DNA of 64,000 nucleotides from Sphingomonas sp. SUN039 (GTDB lineage Bacteria > Pseudomonadota > Alphaproteobacteria > Sphingomonadales > Sphingomonadaceae): positions 540,001 through 604,000 of the forward strand of contig NZ_CP096972.1 of assembly GCF_024758725.1 (NCBI RefSeq). Direction: 5' to 3'. The notes under the pieces were generated by a model. That model worked only from the letters and a program-made list of their open reading frames with translations. It was not told where the DNA came from and did no database searches. Positions 16,852-25,347 of this stretch are shown here, in pieces (the stretch's first letter is position 1; every line of letters begins with the position of its first letter). The translations under genes were made by a program, and so were the position numbers.

Positions 16852-16876
16852 ACGAACGAGTCGGCTTTGTTGTCAA
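16847..16876 (-). promoter_or_regulatory. Predicted sigma70-type promoter of the six-gene dehydrogenase operon
   Basis: Read on the minus strand, a perfect TTGACA (complement of 16871-16876) is followed after 18 bases by TATAAG (complement of 16847-16852). The -10 lies within operator site D, the position expected for a repressor-controlled promoter. Confidence 0.6.
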
Positions 16877-16897
16877 CGGGTCGAAGGGAGAGGGACG

Positions 16898-17509
16898 ATG
16901 CTGCGGATGTCGCGAATGCTCGAGCGGGGGACGCAAGCGCCCGACTTCTCGCTGCCCGATACCGGCGGCGTGCTCCGTACCCTTGCCGATGTGCGCGGCG
17001 ACAAGGGACTGGTCGTCGCCTTCATCTGCAACCATTGCCCGTTCGTGCTGCACCTGATCGATCATTTTGCTGCAAGCGCGCGGGACTGGCAGGCGCGAGG
17101 CTTGGGTGTGGTGGCGATCAGTTCGAACGACACGGCGGAATTTCCCGAAGACGGGGCCGATTTCATGCCGGCCTTTGCGCGCGAACGGGGCTTGAGCTTT
17201 CCCTATCTTCACGATGCCGACCAGCGCGCCGCGCTCGCTTATGAGGCGATCTGCACGCCCGATTTCTTCCTGTTCGATGGCGATCTGAAGCTGTTCTATG
17301 CCGGTCAATACGACTCCAGCCGACCCAAGATCGACCGGCCCCCGGTGCCCGGCCTGCCGCCGCTGCGCCATGACCTGCCGGTGACCGGCGAGGACTTGCA
17401 GCGTGCAGTCGATGCTCTGCTGGCAGGGGAGGCACCACCGACCGACCAGCGCCCGAGTGCGGGTTGCAGCATCAAATGGCTGCCCGAAAACGAGCCGTCA
17501 TGGGCGTGA
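16898..17509 (+). CDS. Thioredoxin-fold (AhpC/TSA-like) protein
   Basis: Predicted 203-residue thioredoxin-fold protein of the AhpC/TSA-redoxin group. The sequence FSLPDTGGVLRTLADVRGDKGLVVAFICNHCPF contains the CNHC active-site pair at about residues 47-50, followed by a cis-Pro-type CTPDFFLFD motif. Members act as peroxiredoxins or thiol oxidoreductases. It might protect against peroxide formed by flavoenzymes; that is inference. The stretch GAAGGGAGAGGG precedes the start. It shares the divergent promoter region and operator site D with the dehydrogenase operon, and overlaps the next gene by ten bases. Confidence 0.82.
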   Translation: MLRMSRMLERGTQAPDFSLPDTGGVLRTLADVRGDKGLVVAFICNHCPFVLHLIDHFAASARDWQARGLGVVAISSNDTAEFPEDGADFMPAFARERGLSFPYLHDADQRAALAYEAICTPDFFLFDGDLKLFYAGQYDSSRPKIDRPPVPGLPPLRHDLPVTGEDLQRAVDALLAGEAPPTDQRPSAGCSIKWLPENEPSWA

Positions 17510-18006
17510 CCGAGCATTGGCTCGCCCCGGCGGCAGTCGTCCCGCAACAGGCGGGCACCGACTGGCTCGACGCCGTCGATGGCGAATCCTGGACCGGGGG
17601 GCGTGGCTATCACCGGGGCTTTTCGTCGAGCTTTGCGATCCGGCCGGACAAGGAAATCTGGTTTCACTGGCCGTTCCAGATCGTGGCGGGCGCGCAGGTG
17701 ACCGGTTTCCGGCTGTTGTGGGAGACCGCAGGCGAAGCACGGATCGGCTGGGCGGTCGCGCACCATGGCGGGTCGGAACGGTTGCCGCTGACCGAACGGC
17801 TGGCCAAGTTATCGGGCGAGGTCGTTCCGTTCGAGCCACCCGAATTGTGGCGCGACCGCTATCCGCCGATGAACCGCATCCTGTCCGACCTGCCGCTGCC
17901 GACGCCGCTGACCGCACGCTTCGGCGTGCAACTGTGCATCATGGTGTCCGGCAACAGCGGCGGCGTCGTCCGCTTCTATGGCGCGGCGGCTGCAACCGGG
18001 GACTGA
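17500..18006 (+). CDS. Hypothetical protein coupled to the thioredoxin-fold gene
   Basis: A 168-residue protein I do not recognise. It is soluble, has no signal peptide or membrane segment, and is rich in aromatic residues (IWFHWPF, GFRLLWE). It has alternating beta-like segments with a late LCIMVSGNSGGVVRFYG, which would suit a jelly-roll or lectin-like fold. The ATG at 17500 overlaps the thioredoxin-fold stop, so the two are probably co-translated and regulated by operator site D. The last 31 bases overlap the convergent MFS gene. No function is proposed. Confidence 0.7.
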   Translation: MGVTEHWLAPAAVVPQQAGTDWLDAVDGESWTGGRGYHRGFSSSFAIRPDKEIWFHWPFQIVAGAQVTGFRLLWETAGEARIGWAVAHHGGSERLPLTERLAKLSGEVVPFEPPELWRDRYPPMNRILSDLPLPTPLTARFGVQLCIMVSGNSGGVVRFYGAAAATGD

Positions 18007-19442
18007 GGCGCGAGCAGCCGCAGGTTGCCAGGGAAACGTAGCGCCAGCAGACCTGCGGCGAGCAGCAACGCGGCAATCGCGACCAGCGTCTGCAAATAAG
18101 CGTCGATAATCGCCGCACCTGTCCCGCTGCCGCCGAGCGAAAAGAACAGATTGCCGACCAGTGCCACGCCCAGCGCCGCGCCAAGCTGTTGCACGGTCTT
18201 GAGCAGGCCCGACCCCGCTCCGGCATGCGCGACATCGACGTCCGACAGCGTGCACGGCGGCAGCGGCCCGACGACAAGGCCCATGCCGAAGCCGGTCAGG
18301 AACATCGGGCCGTAAAGGGCGTCCGGACCGGCAAGGCTGCCGCTTCTGACGACCAGCCCGACCAACGCGATCCCGGCTATCATGATGAAGCTGCCGAAGG
18401 TCATCATCCGTGTGCCGAGGCGCGGCAGCAAGCGCCGCGACAACAGGCCGATGCCCAAGGCCACAGCGAGCGCCATCGGCAAATGCGCCAGCCCCGAGTC
18501 GGTCGCGCTCAAGCCGAGGCCCGATTGCAACGCGACCGGCAGGATGAAGATGAACCCGGTGCTGGCGATCTGGAACAGGATCGTCACCGACAGGCCGACG
18601 CGGAATGGATGCACTTTCAGGACAGCTGGCTCGATCAGCGTCGGGCGACCGGCTTGTGCGCGTCCGCGTGTATGCCGCACCAGCAGCCAGCCGAGCGGAA
18701 CCGCAGCGGCCAGCATCGCCAGACTCCACAGCGGCCAGCCCGACCGGTTGCCCTGGATCAACGGAAACAACAGCGCGAACAGCGCAGCCATCGAGAGGAG
18801 GGTGCCCGTCCAGTCGAGCTTTGGCGCGGACGAGGATCGCCCCTCCGGCAGCACAAGCGAGGCGACCACAAGCGCTGCCAGTCCGATCGGCAGGTTGACG
18901 AGAAAAATCGGTCGCCAGCCCAGCCCGAACCAGTTCGCGCCGATGATGGCGCCGCCGATCACCGGTCCCAGCATCGTCGCCAGACCGCCGAGCAGGCCAT
19001 AGATCGCCAGCGGCTTCATCCTTTCGTGCGGCGCGAACATCACCTGAATCAGCGATGTCCCCTGCGGCACCATGAGTGCGCCGGTAAACCCTTGCAGCAA
19101 ACGTGCGGCCACCAGTGTGTCGGGTGTCGGGGCGATGCCGCACAGCAACGACGACAGGGTAAAGCCCGCCATGCCGAGCATCAACATGCGTTTGTACCCG
19201 AAAATGTCGCCCAACCTGCCGGTCGTAATCAGCAGCAGCGCGAACACGGTCGTATAGCCCGCCACCATCCACTGGACGTGCGACGGACTGGCCCCGAAAT
19301 CGTCGCGCAAGGTCGGGATAGCGACGTTGAGCACCGTCATGTCGATGAGTTCGAGCACCATGACGCAGGCAATCACGCCCACCGCCCACATGCGGCGGGC
19401 GGGGCTCAGGGCAGAGGCGCTGTCGGTTACCGTGAATGCCAT
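17976..19442 (-). CDS. DHA2-type MFS efflux transporter (EmrB/QacA family)
   Basis: Predicted 14-helix MFS exporter of the EmrB/QacA drug:H+ antiporter family, 488 residues from the ATG at 19442. The motifs VLELIDMTVLNVAIPTLRDDFG (helix 1, motif D1), GRLGDIFGYKRMLMLG (loop 2-3) and VGPVIGGAIIGANWFGLGWRPIF-like motif C segments are typical. A GTG at 19466 could extend it by eight codons, but would sit inside the hairpin that separates it from the TonB receptor gene. It ends overlapping the convergent hypothetical gene. It may export a toxic aglycone or intermediate; the substrate is unknown. Confidence 0.85.
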   Translation of the reverse strand: MAFTVTDSASALSPARRMWAVGVIACVMVLELIDMTVLNVAIPTLRDDFGASPSHVQWMVAGYTTVFALLLITTGRLGDIFGYKRMLMLGMAGFTLSSLLCGIAPTPDTLVAARLLQGFTGALMVPQGTSLIQVMFAPHERMKPLAIYGLLGGLATMLGPVIGGAIIGANWFGLGWRPIFLVNLPIGLAALVVASLVLPEGRSSSAPKLDWTGTLLSMAALFALLFPLIQGNRSGWPLWSLAMLAAAVPLGWLLVRHTRGRAQAGRPTLIEPAVLKVHPFRVGLSVTILFQIASTGFIFILPVALQSGLGLSATDSGLAHLPMALAVALGIGLLSRRLLPRLGTRMMTFGSFIMIAGIALVGLVVRSGSLAGPDALYGPMFLTGFGMGLVVGPLPPCTLSDVDVAHAGAGSGLLKTVQQLGAALGVALVGNLFFSLGGSGTGAAIIDAYLQTLVAIAALLLAAGLLALRFPGNLRLLAPQSPVAAAAP

Positions 19443-19446
19443 AAAT

Positions 19447-19484
19447 AATTCGGGCGGCCCCGGCACGCCGGAACCGCCCGAATT
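19447..19484 (-). terminator. Long hairpin after the TonB receptor gene
   Basis: Perfect 11-bp arms AATTCGGGCGG and CCGCCCGAATT enclose a further CCGGC/GCCGG stem. On the minus strand the hairpin follows the TonB receptor stop (19504) and is followed by the A/T-rich ATTTAT. It ends only a few bases before the ATG of the MFS exporter, so it may act as a terminator or limit exporter expression. Confidence 0.65.
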
Positions 19485-19503
19485 TCCCCCTTGTCTCTAA
19501 AGA

Positions 19504-21906
19504 TCAGAAATCGACGCTTACGCGTACGCCGTAGGTGCGCGGCGAACCGAACTGCCAGTTGAAGATGTCGTCCGATCCCGCCGAGACGAAGCTGCCATAG
19601 GTCAGCGGCCGTGTGCCTTCGAGATTGCGGACGTAGGCTTGGACCGAGAACTTCTCGCTCACCGGCTTGTACAACAAGCTCAGGTCGGTCTGGCTGAACG
19701 CGGTCTGCTTGCCGTCGCGGTAGTTGTAGAAATCGGTGAAGTACGCGCTTTTGAAGGTCGTGTTCACGGCGGCCGTCAGCGTTCCGGTGTCGCCCAGCTC
19801 GAACTTGTGATCGAGCCCGGCCGTGATGACCCACTCGGGCGAGAATGGCGGGCGGTTGCCGGCGAAGTTGGGCTGCTGAATGCCCGGCGTGACGGGGTCG
19901 AGGTCGCCGATGCCATTCACGTCGGCGCCGGTGCCTGGCACGGTGTAGACGTTGAACTGCGCGAACAATTCACCGTAGCGGGCATCGAGGTAATTGACCG
20001 AAGCATGGAAATTGGTGAGCCGATCGAGCGCGATGTCGGCCGAGGCCTCGACGCCCTTGATCGTCGCCTTGCCCGCGTTGAACGTCTGTCCGCCCAGCGC
20101 GGTATTGAGCAACACCGAGACCTGAAGATCGCGATAGTCGTAGTAGAAAGTGCTCATGTTGAACTGGTGCTGCGACCGCTCGCCGAAGCTCTGCTTCCAG
20201 CCCAGTTCATAGGCCGTGTTCGACTCCGGCTTATAGGTTCCGACCGCGTCGAAACCGCCGCCCTTGAAGCCGGTCGACACCTTGCCATAAATCAGCGTGT
20301 CGGCATTCGGCTTGTAGTTCAGGCCTACCAGCCACGTCACCTTGTTCTCTTTGCTGCCGAGGTTGAGCGTCGTCCTATAGGGGAGGGCGTCGTAGTTCTT
20401 TACGCCCGGGCCGGTCCCGAACAGACAGTTGGTCGTGGTGGCCGCAGCTCCCAACGTGAAGCAGTCGGGCGGACCGGCACCGAACGGCGAGGCGTTGCGA
20501 TAGAGCGCGGTGCGCTTGTTGTCGGTGTAGCGCAGGCCGCCGACGGCGGTCAGTTTGTCGCCGAGCGGAACTTCGACCTGGCCGAAGATCGACTTGCTTT
20601 CGCTCGTGATGTCACGGCCGAAATACGACAGAGTGGTGCCGAGCGCACTGCCGATCGGAATGACGAAGCCGGACAGGCTCGCGATCTTCTCTTTGAAGTA
20701 GAAGCCGCCGAGCTGGTAAGTGATGCCGCCGATGACGCCGTTCAGCCGCAGCTCGTGGCTCTGCGTGTCGGTCTTGCTGAGATAATTATAGGACCGATAG
20801 CTGACAGGTAGCGTCAGAAAGCTGTTGTCGACCGAGAAGTTCCGGTAGCCACCGGTGTAGGTCAGGATCGCGGCGTCGCTGAACTCGTATGCCAGTCGTC
20901 CGCGAATGGCATAGGTGCTTTGCGCGATATTGCCGGTACCGAAGCCAGGCGCTGCGTAAGTCCCCCGGTCGATCGTTCCGAGGAAGTTGGTGTTGTTGGG
21001 TACGCACAGCGTCTGGGCGAAAGCGGGCGCGACGCGGGTATAGCCGCTGGCATTGCAACCGGGGCCGGTCGGGCCGTTCCCGGCTGCGTTCAGGTCTGCA
21101 TAGGCGAATACGGCAGGCGTGAATTTGCGCTTGGCATATTCCCCTGCGAGATTGATCGATAGTTGCTCGGTCGGGTCGAGCCGCAGTGAAATACGTCCGC
21201 CATAGGCGTCGTTATCGTCGGTGCTGCCACCGGCGTATGCCGGGAACGGGCCGAATGCCGCGCGGGCCGGGTGGCTGACATAGCCGTTGCGCTTGTCGTA
21301 GAATCCGGCGACGCGAACGGCAGCGACGCTGCCGAGCGGGACGTCGACACCTGCGTCCAGACGGATCGCATTGTAGTTGCCATAGCTCGCCGTCGCGTTG
21401 ACGCCGAAATCCTTGCCGGGTTTGCGCGTGATGAAATTGATCGCGCCGCCGGTCGAGTTGCGACCGTAAAGCGTGCCCTGCGGCCCGCGCAGCACTTCGA
21501 CACGGTCGATATCGAACAATGCCGAGCCGAGCGCGTTCGGACGGTTGAGGTACTCGCCGTCGATGTTTATGACGACCGACGTGTCTTGCGATTCGTCGTT
21601 CGAGTTCGTGCCGACACCGCGGACAGTGACTTTGACGGTGCCCTGATCCTGGTTGAGCTGGACCGCAGGCGCGATCTTGTCGATGTCGTTCAAATTGCCA
21701 AAACCGACCGCCTTGAGCTGTTCGGCGCTGACCACATTGATCGCAATCGGCACGTCGTTGACATTCTGTGCGCGGTTCTGGGCAGTGACGACGATCTCGG
21801 CGTCGTTTGTGTCGGCCGGTGCGGGGGTCTGGGCAAACGCCGCAGAACTGATCGCCAGACCGCAGGTGCCCGCCAGCAGCGCGCGCAGCAAAATTGTCCT
21901 TGTCAT
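19504..21906 (-). CDS. TonB-dependent outer-membrane receptor
   Basis: Predicted 800-residue TonB-dependent receptor. A signal peptide (MTRTILLRALLAGTCGLAISSAAFAQ) is followed by a TonB-box-like region (DAEIVVTAQNR), then the plug with VEVLRGPQGTLYGRNSTGGAINF, and a 22-strand barrel ending in VRVSVDF, with the terminal Phe typical of outer-membrane proteins. This is the iron-siderophore-like plug class widely used by sphingomonads for plant compounds as well. It probably imports the glycoside of the left regulon. GGGGAGG lies seven bases before the ATG, and operator site E lies 43 bases upstream. Confidence 0.92.
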   Translation of the reverse strand: MTRTILLRALLAGTCGLAISSAAFAQTPAPADTNDAEIVVTAQNRAQNVNDVPIAINVVSAEQLKAVGFGNLNDIDKIAPAVQLNQDQGTVKVTVRGVGTNSNDESQDTSVVINIDGEYLNRPNALGSALFDIDRVEVLRGPQGTLYGRNSTGGAINFITRKPGKDFGVNATASYGNYNAIRLDAGVDVPLGSVAAVRVAGFYDKRNGYVSHPARAAFGPFPAYAGGSTDDNDAYGGRISLRLDPTEQLSINLAGEYAKRKFTPAVFAYADLNAAGNGPTGPGCNASGYTRVAPAFAQTLCVPNNTNFLGTIDRGTYAAPGFGTGNIAQSTYAIRGRLAYEFSDAAILTYTGGYRNFSVDNSFLTLPVSYRSYNYLSKTDTQSHELRLNGVIGGITYQLGGFYFKEKIASLSGFVIPIGSALGTTLSYFGRDITSESKSIFGQVEVPLGDKLTAVGGLRYTDNKRTALYRNASPFGAGPPDCFTLGAAATTTNCLFGTGPGVKNYDALPYRTTLNLGSKENKVTWLVGLNYKPNADTLIYGKVSTGFKGGGFDAVGTYKPESNTAYELGWKQSFGERSQHQFNMSTFYYDYRDLQVSVLLNTALGGQTFNAGKATIKGVEASADIALDRLTNFHASVNYLDARYGELFAQFNVYTVPGTGADVNGIGDLDPVTPGIQQPNFAGNRPPFSPEWVITAGLDHKFELGDTGTLTAAVNTTFKSAYFTDFYNYRDGKQTAFSQTDLSLLYKPVSEKFSVQAYVRNLEGTRPLTYGSFVSAGSDDIFNWQFGSPRTYGVRVSVDF

Positions 21907-21948
21907 ACGTCATCCTCCCCAGAGCCGCCGATTAGTCAGCTAACTGTA

Positions 21949-21968
21949 ATTAGAATGCTGGTTTTATA
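21949..21968. promoter_or_regulatory. Glycoside-regulon operator, site E
   Basis: ATTAGAAT-GCTG-GTTTTATA, with a good left half and a degenerate right half, upstream of the TonB receptor. A TTGACA box on the minus strand (complement of 21984-21989) overlaps the end of the upstream GPH transporter gene and gives the usual spacing to the site. Confidence 0.55.
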
Positions 21969-21985
21969 TGTAAGCGGCAACACTG

Positions 21986-23416
21986 TCAAGCGGGCAGCGG
22001 TTCGACAGCTACCGCGCGTTGTCGGAACGTACCGACCAGCCAGGCCATCGTGCCGCCCGCTATGAGGATCAGTACCAGGACGAAGACCGCAAGCTCTTGC
22101 ACCTTCCCGGCAGGCATTTGCGCTACGGGCAATCCGGCGGGAAAGGCAATCAGGCCGAGAAACGATCCGGCGAGGAGCGCAACCGCACCGCTACCCAGTT
22201 GCAGCCCGACGAACATGAAACTGGCGACCAGCCCCTGTGCAGGTTCGCCGGTATTCGCCTCATGCTCGTCGCCGATGTCATAGGTGACGATGCAGAACGG
22301 CACGACGTACAGGCCATAGGCCAGCCCGCCCAGAAAGCGCAGCGCGACGATGAGCAGCCCGATGGCTGCTGTTCCCGCCGCGGGGGCCAATCCGGCGAGC
22401 GGCAGGACGATCGCGCTCGCCTGCGCGACGAAGAACGCGGTCAATCCCACCTGCATTGCCCGCTTGCTGCCCAGCGCGCGCGTGAACGCAGGGGCCAGTG
22501 CCATCGCAAGGATCGAGCCGAGGGTTGCACCGATCTGGATACGCGGGGTCCATTCATGGTCGAGCTGCCAGAAATAGGTCGCGAGATGCAGCGTCAGCTG
22601 GTTGATGACCGAATTCACGAACAGCACCAGAAACGCGACCATCAGCACCCGGCCGATGTTGGGCGTGATCCGGAAGGCGCGCCAGAAGCGCGACAGCAGC
22701 GCGCCAATGCCCGCTTCTTCGCTCACTTGCGGCGCGGGCATGTTCGTTTCCAGCGCGCGCGCCTTTCGATAGGTGCCGAGCGCGCCGGTCAGCATCAGCG
22801 CCCCGCCAAGCAGTGCCACGAACAGGCCGAAGCCGGGATAGGGGGCCGGGTCGAGCTGCGCGCGGGGAAAGGCAGGGGTCGGCGTGAAGAACACCGCGAA
22901 CGCGACGACGGGCACCGACAGGATCACGATCTGGTTGCCGAGATTGCGCAGCACCGCGATCAACCGGCGTTCGTCCGCATCGGACGAGAGTTCGCCCCCC
23001 AAGGCATAAGCCGGAACCGTCCAGAACGAGATGCCGCAGCGCGCGAGCAGCCCGAAGCCGAGCAACCAGCTAAGAATCGCAAACTGGCTCATGCCCGACG
23101 GCGGCGCAAAGACGCCGTAAATGCCGATCATGAACGGCAGGATCGCGGCAAACATCAGCGTGTGCCGCCGCCCGAAGCGCGCACCGGTCATCCGGTCCGA
23201 CAGCGCCCCGATCCACGGATCGACCAGCGCATCGAAGACGATGATGATGGCAACCGCAACGCCGATCAGAAAGCCGTTCAAGCCGACGACCTGGGCGTAG
23301 AAAAACAGGACGAAGAAATCCCAGGCGAAGGATTTAAGAAGTTCGGGCATGGCGCACACCATCCACGCCAGCCGCTGCGGCCAGCTCAGACGTTCGATTG
23401 ACGCAGGCTGTGCCAT
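21986..23416 (-). CDS. GPH-family sugar:cation symporter (MFS)
   Basis: Predicted 476-residue, 12-helix transporter of the glycoside-pentoside-hexuronide family. It shows the characteristic FDALVDPWIGALSDRMTGARFGRRHTLMF-type loop with its Asp and Arg residues and a long mid-protein cytoplasmic loop. It would import a glycoside or its sugar across the inner membrane after uptake by the TonB receptor encoded next to it. Operator site F lies about 45 bases upstream of its ATG. The gene is transcribed the same way as, and 79 bases downstream of, the TetR gene. Confidence 0.87.
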   Translation of the reverse strand: MAQPASIERLSWPQRLAWMVCAMPELLKSFAWDFFVLFFYAQVVGLNGFLIGVAVAIIIVFDALVDPWIGALSDRMTGARFGRRHTLMFAAILPFMIGIYGVFAPPSGMSQFAILSWLLGFGLLARCGISFWTVPAYALGGELSSDADERRLIAVLRNLGNQIVILSVPVVAFAVFFTPTPAFPRAQLDPAPYPGFGLFVALLGGALMLTGALGTYRKARALETNMPAPQVSEEAGIGALLSRFWRAFRITPNIGRVLMVAFLVLFVNSVINQLTLHLATYFWQLDHEWTPRIQIGATLGSILAMALAPAFTRALGSKRAMQVGLTAFFVAQASAIVLPLAGLAPAAGTAAIGLLIVALRFLGGLAYGLYVVPFCIVTYDIGDEHEANTGEPAQGLVASFMFVGLQLGSGAVALLAGSFLGLIAFPAGLPVAQMPAGKVQELAVFVLVLILIAGGTMAWLVGTFRQRAVAVEPLPA

Positions 23417-23461
23417 GCTGCCGCTCTCCTATGGCGCACACCATAAGCGGTCTGGCGGAAA

Positions 23462-23481
23462 ATTAAAATCAATATTTTAAT
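23462..23481. promoter_or_regulatory. Glycoside-regulon operator, site F (perfect palindrome)
   Basis: ATTAAAAT-CAAT-ATTTTAAT has two perfectly complementary 8-bp arms around a four-base spacer. It lies between the TetR stop and the GPH transporter start. It is the copy that best defines the operator as a palindrome. Confidence 0.7.
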
Positions 23482-23495
23482 CTAGGCGGGCGACG

Positions 23496-24161
23496 TCATC
23501 GGGCGTGCTTGAGATAGGCCAGACACATCCGGCCCAGCTCGCGCTTCAACTGGCTCCAGTCATAGTCATGCACCGATTCGCCGGTTGAGCCGAGGCTGAG
23601 TTGACGGGCAAGGGTCGCAAAGATGACGTGAAAAGAGGAATTGGCTTTCAGCTCTTTGTCTTTGCCACCCATTTCGTCGGCATAGGCCATCATTGCCGCT
23701 GTCGACAGGTCTTCCACCCGCAGTGCCACCCGTTTGCCCGGTTCCGACACCTGCGGGTCGTTTTCAGCGCGCTTCATCGTCAGTCGCAGCAACGGCGCAT
23801 GCTGCTTCAACAGTTCGGCATAGGCTTCGACATAGGCTGCCACGAAGCTGTTCAGAGAGGCCGACTCGGTCACGACGGCCAGCATCCGGTCCTCTTCTTC
23901 TTTCATCCGCTCGAGGTGGTCGGAAATCACGGCGCGAACCAGATTGTCCTTGCTGTCGAAGCGCAGATAGATCGAACCGATCGACACGTTGCCACGCTGG
24001 CTGACTTCCTGAAGCGTGAAATCCTCGCAGCCGCGCTCGATCATCAGCTGCTCAGCGGCGGCCAGCATCCGTTCGAGCGAGGCCTTGCTGCGCCCCTGCT
24101 GGGGTTTGCGGCTGACGGCAGGGGCAGCGACTACGGGGTCGGCTTCGAGAGCAGTTGACAT
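23496..24161 (-). CDS. TetR-family transcriptional regulator (candidate master of the glycoside regulon)
   Basis: Predicted 221-residue TetR-family protein. After a disordered N-terminus the HTH reads MLAAAEQLMIERGCEDFTLQEV followed by NVSIGSIYLRFDSKDNLVRAV, the classical TetR pattern. The helical C-terminal half would bind an effector, probably a glycoside, keto-sugar or aglycone. Operator palindromes flank the gene on both sides (site F behind it, site G in its promoter), the usual arrangement of an autoregulator. Six more copies occur at promoters of the left block. No strong ribosome-binding site precedes the ATG at 24161. Confidence 0.88.
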   Translation of the reverse strand: MSTALEADPVVAAPAVSRKPQQGRSKASLERMLAAAEQLMIERGCEDFTLQEVSQRGNVSIGSIYLRFDSKDNLVRAVISDHLERMKEEEDRMLAVVTESASLNSFVAAYVEAYAELLKQHAPLLRLTMKRAENDPQVSEPGKRVALRVEDLSTAAMMAYADEMGGKDKELKANSSFHVIFATLARQLSLGSTGESVHDYDWSQLKRELGRMCLAYLKHAR

Positions 24162-24185
24162 GGAAGCTAGTGTGGCCTTAATAAA

Positions 24186-24205
24186 ACAGGAACGTCAATT
24201 CTAAT
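24186..24205. promoter_or_regulatory. Glycoside-regulon operator, site G
   Basis: ACAGGAAC-GTCA-ATTCTAAT, with a strong right half. It sits in the divergent region between the TetR gene (25 bases upstream of its ATG) and the luciferase-like monooxygenase gene (42 bases upstream), so it could control both and provide autoregulation. Confidence 0.62.
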
Positions 24206-24246
24206 TGACGACAAGCTGCGTTAAACGGAGCAGATGGAGCGGGTAT

Positions 24247-25347
24247 ATGCGGTTTTCTGTTTTTCTCAATGCGCGCTCGATGGGCCCCGAGGGCGACCGA
24301 CAGCTGATGCTCGATCTCGAGGCACATGCGCTCAAGGCGAGCACGCTTGGCTTCGATGCCATTTTCCAGCCCGATCACCATTTCAACGGCTATATGCCGA
24401 CCGCCAGCGACAGTTTCATGTTCGCTGCGTACCTCGCGGCACAGATGCCGCACATGCATTTCGGCTTTTCGGTGGTGTCGGTGCCGCTGCATCATCCGGT
24501 GCGGTTCGTGGAGCGGATCAACCTGCTCGACCAGCTGACCAAGGGTAAGCTGCTTGTCGGTGTGGGGTCGGGGACGACACCCGAGGAGATGATCGGCTTC
24601 GGCGTCAACTACAAGGATGCGGGCGCGATCTCCGAACAGAATCTGGCACTCGCCGAGGCGCTCTGGGCGAAGCGGATGGAAGATCCGGCGGTGGAAATCG
24701 ACAACGGCCCGCATCAGGGCCGCGTCATTCAGCGGATTGCCCCTGCGGCCTTTACACCTGGCCATGCGCGGTTGATGCCGGTCGCGATGAAGGAGGCAAG
24801 TGCCCGCCGCGCGGCCGTCAACGGCTGGCCCGCCTATATTCCGGCTTTCACCCCGCCGCAGATTTACGGGAACGAGCCCTTTACCCACGTCAAAAAATAC
24901 TTCGACGTCTATAAGGGGATGCTCCTGGAAGCAGGGCATAGCGATGCCGTGGTCGCCGACGCCCTCGGCTGGTCGACCCATACCTACCAATGCGTCCATG
25001 TTGCCGAGAGCGACGATCAGGCGCGTGCCGAACTCGAAATCATCCTGAAAGGCTATCAGGAAGCGGTCGACCGCGAGAACGAGTTTAATGCGCGCGCCGA
25101 AGGGGACGCGGCGAACAAGAAAAAAGACATCAACATCAACGCGCTCGACGAAGGCTGGATCGGCACCTGGTGCCTCTACGGATCGCCGAAAACAGTCATC
25201 GAGCATCTCCAGCCCTATGCCGAGCTCGGCATCGGCAACATTCTGTGCGGCACGACGACGGGGCCGCTGACCCCGGCGCGCCTCGCCTATGCCGACCAGA
25301 CGCTCGACCTGTTGTCGCGCAAGGTCATGCCCGCGTTCGGCAAGTGA
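24247..25347 (+). CDS. Luciferase-like flavin monooxygenase
   Basis: Predicted 366-residue TIM-barrel oxygenase of the luciferase-like (LLM) superfamily, which uses reduced flavin supplied by a separate reductase. Marks are an N-terminal MRFSVFLNARS, TLGFDAIFQPDHHF, VPLHHPVRFVERINLLDQLTKGKLLVGVGSG and a C-terminal LYGSPKTVIEHLQPYAELGIGN. It may oxidise an aromatic or terpenoid aglycone. The ATG at 24247 is chosen over upstream TTG codons because the family N-terminus begins there. It opens a three-gene operon with a Gfo/Idh enzyme (start overlaps by four bases) and a GH3 enzyme. Confidence 0.86.
   Translation: MRFSVFLNARSMGPEGDRQLMLDLEAHALKASTLGFDAIFQPDHHFNGYMPTASDSFMFAAYLAAQMPHMHFGFSVVSVPLHHPVRFVERINLLDQLTKGKLLVGVGSGTTPEEMIGFGVNYKDAGAISEQNLALAEALWAKRMEDPAVEIDNGPHQGRVIQRIAPAAFTPGHARLMPVAMKEASARRAAVNGWPAYIPAFTPPQIYGNEPFTHVKKYFDVYKGMLLEAGHSDAVVADALGWSTHTYQCVHVAESDDQARAELEIILKGYQEAVDRENEFNARAEGDAANKKKDININALDEGWIGTWCLYGSPKTVIEHLQPYAELGIGNILCGTTTGPLTPARLAYADQTLDLLSRKVMPAFGK

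Noticed and set aside
18189-19448. Open frame of 419 codons on the plus strand, opposite the DHA2 exporter
   Set aside because: Rich in Arg, Gln and His with no domain. It is antisense to a well-formed 14-helix transporter.
19443-19466. GTG at 19466 as start of the DHA2 exporter
   Set aside because: It lies inside the long hairpin and adds residues without family support; the ATG at 19442 is kept, though its ribosome-binding site is poor.
22019-23401. Open frame of 460 codons on the plus strand, opposite the GPH transporter
   Set aside because: Highly charged, low-complexity translation; the minus strand encodes a clear GPH transporter.
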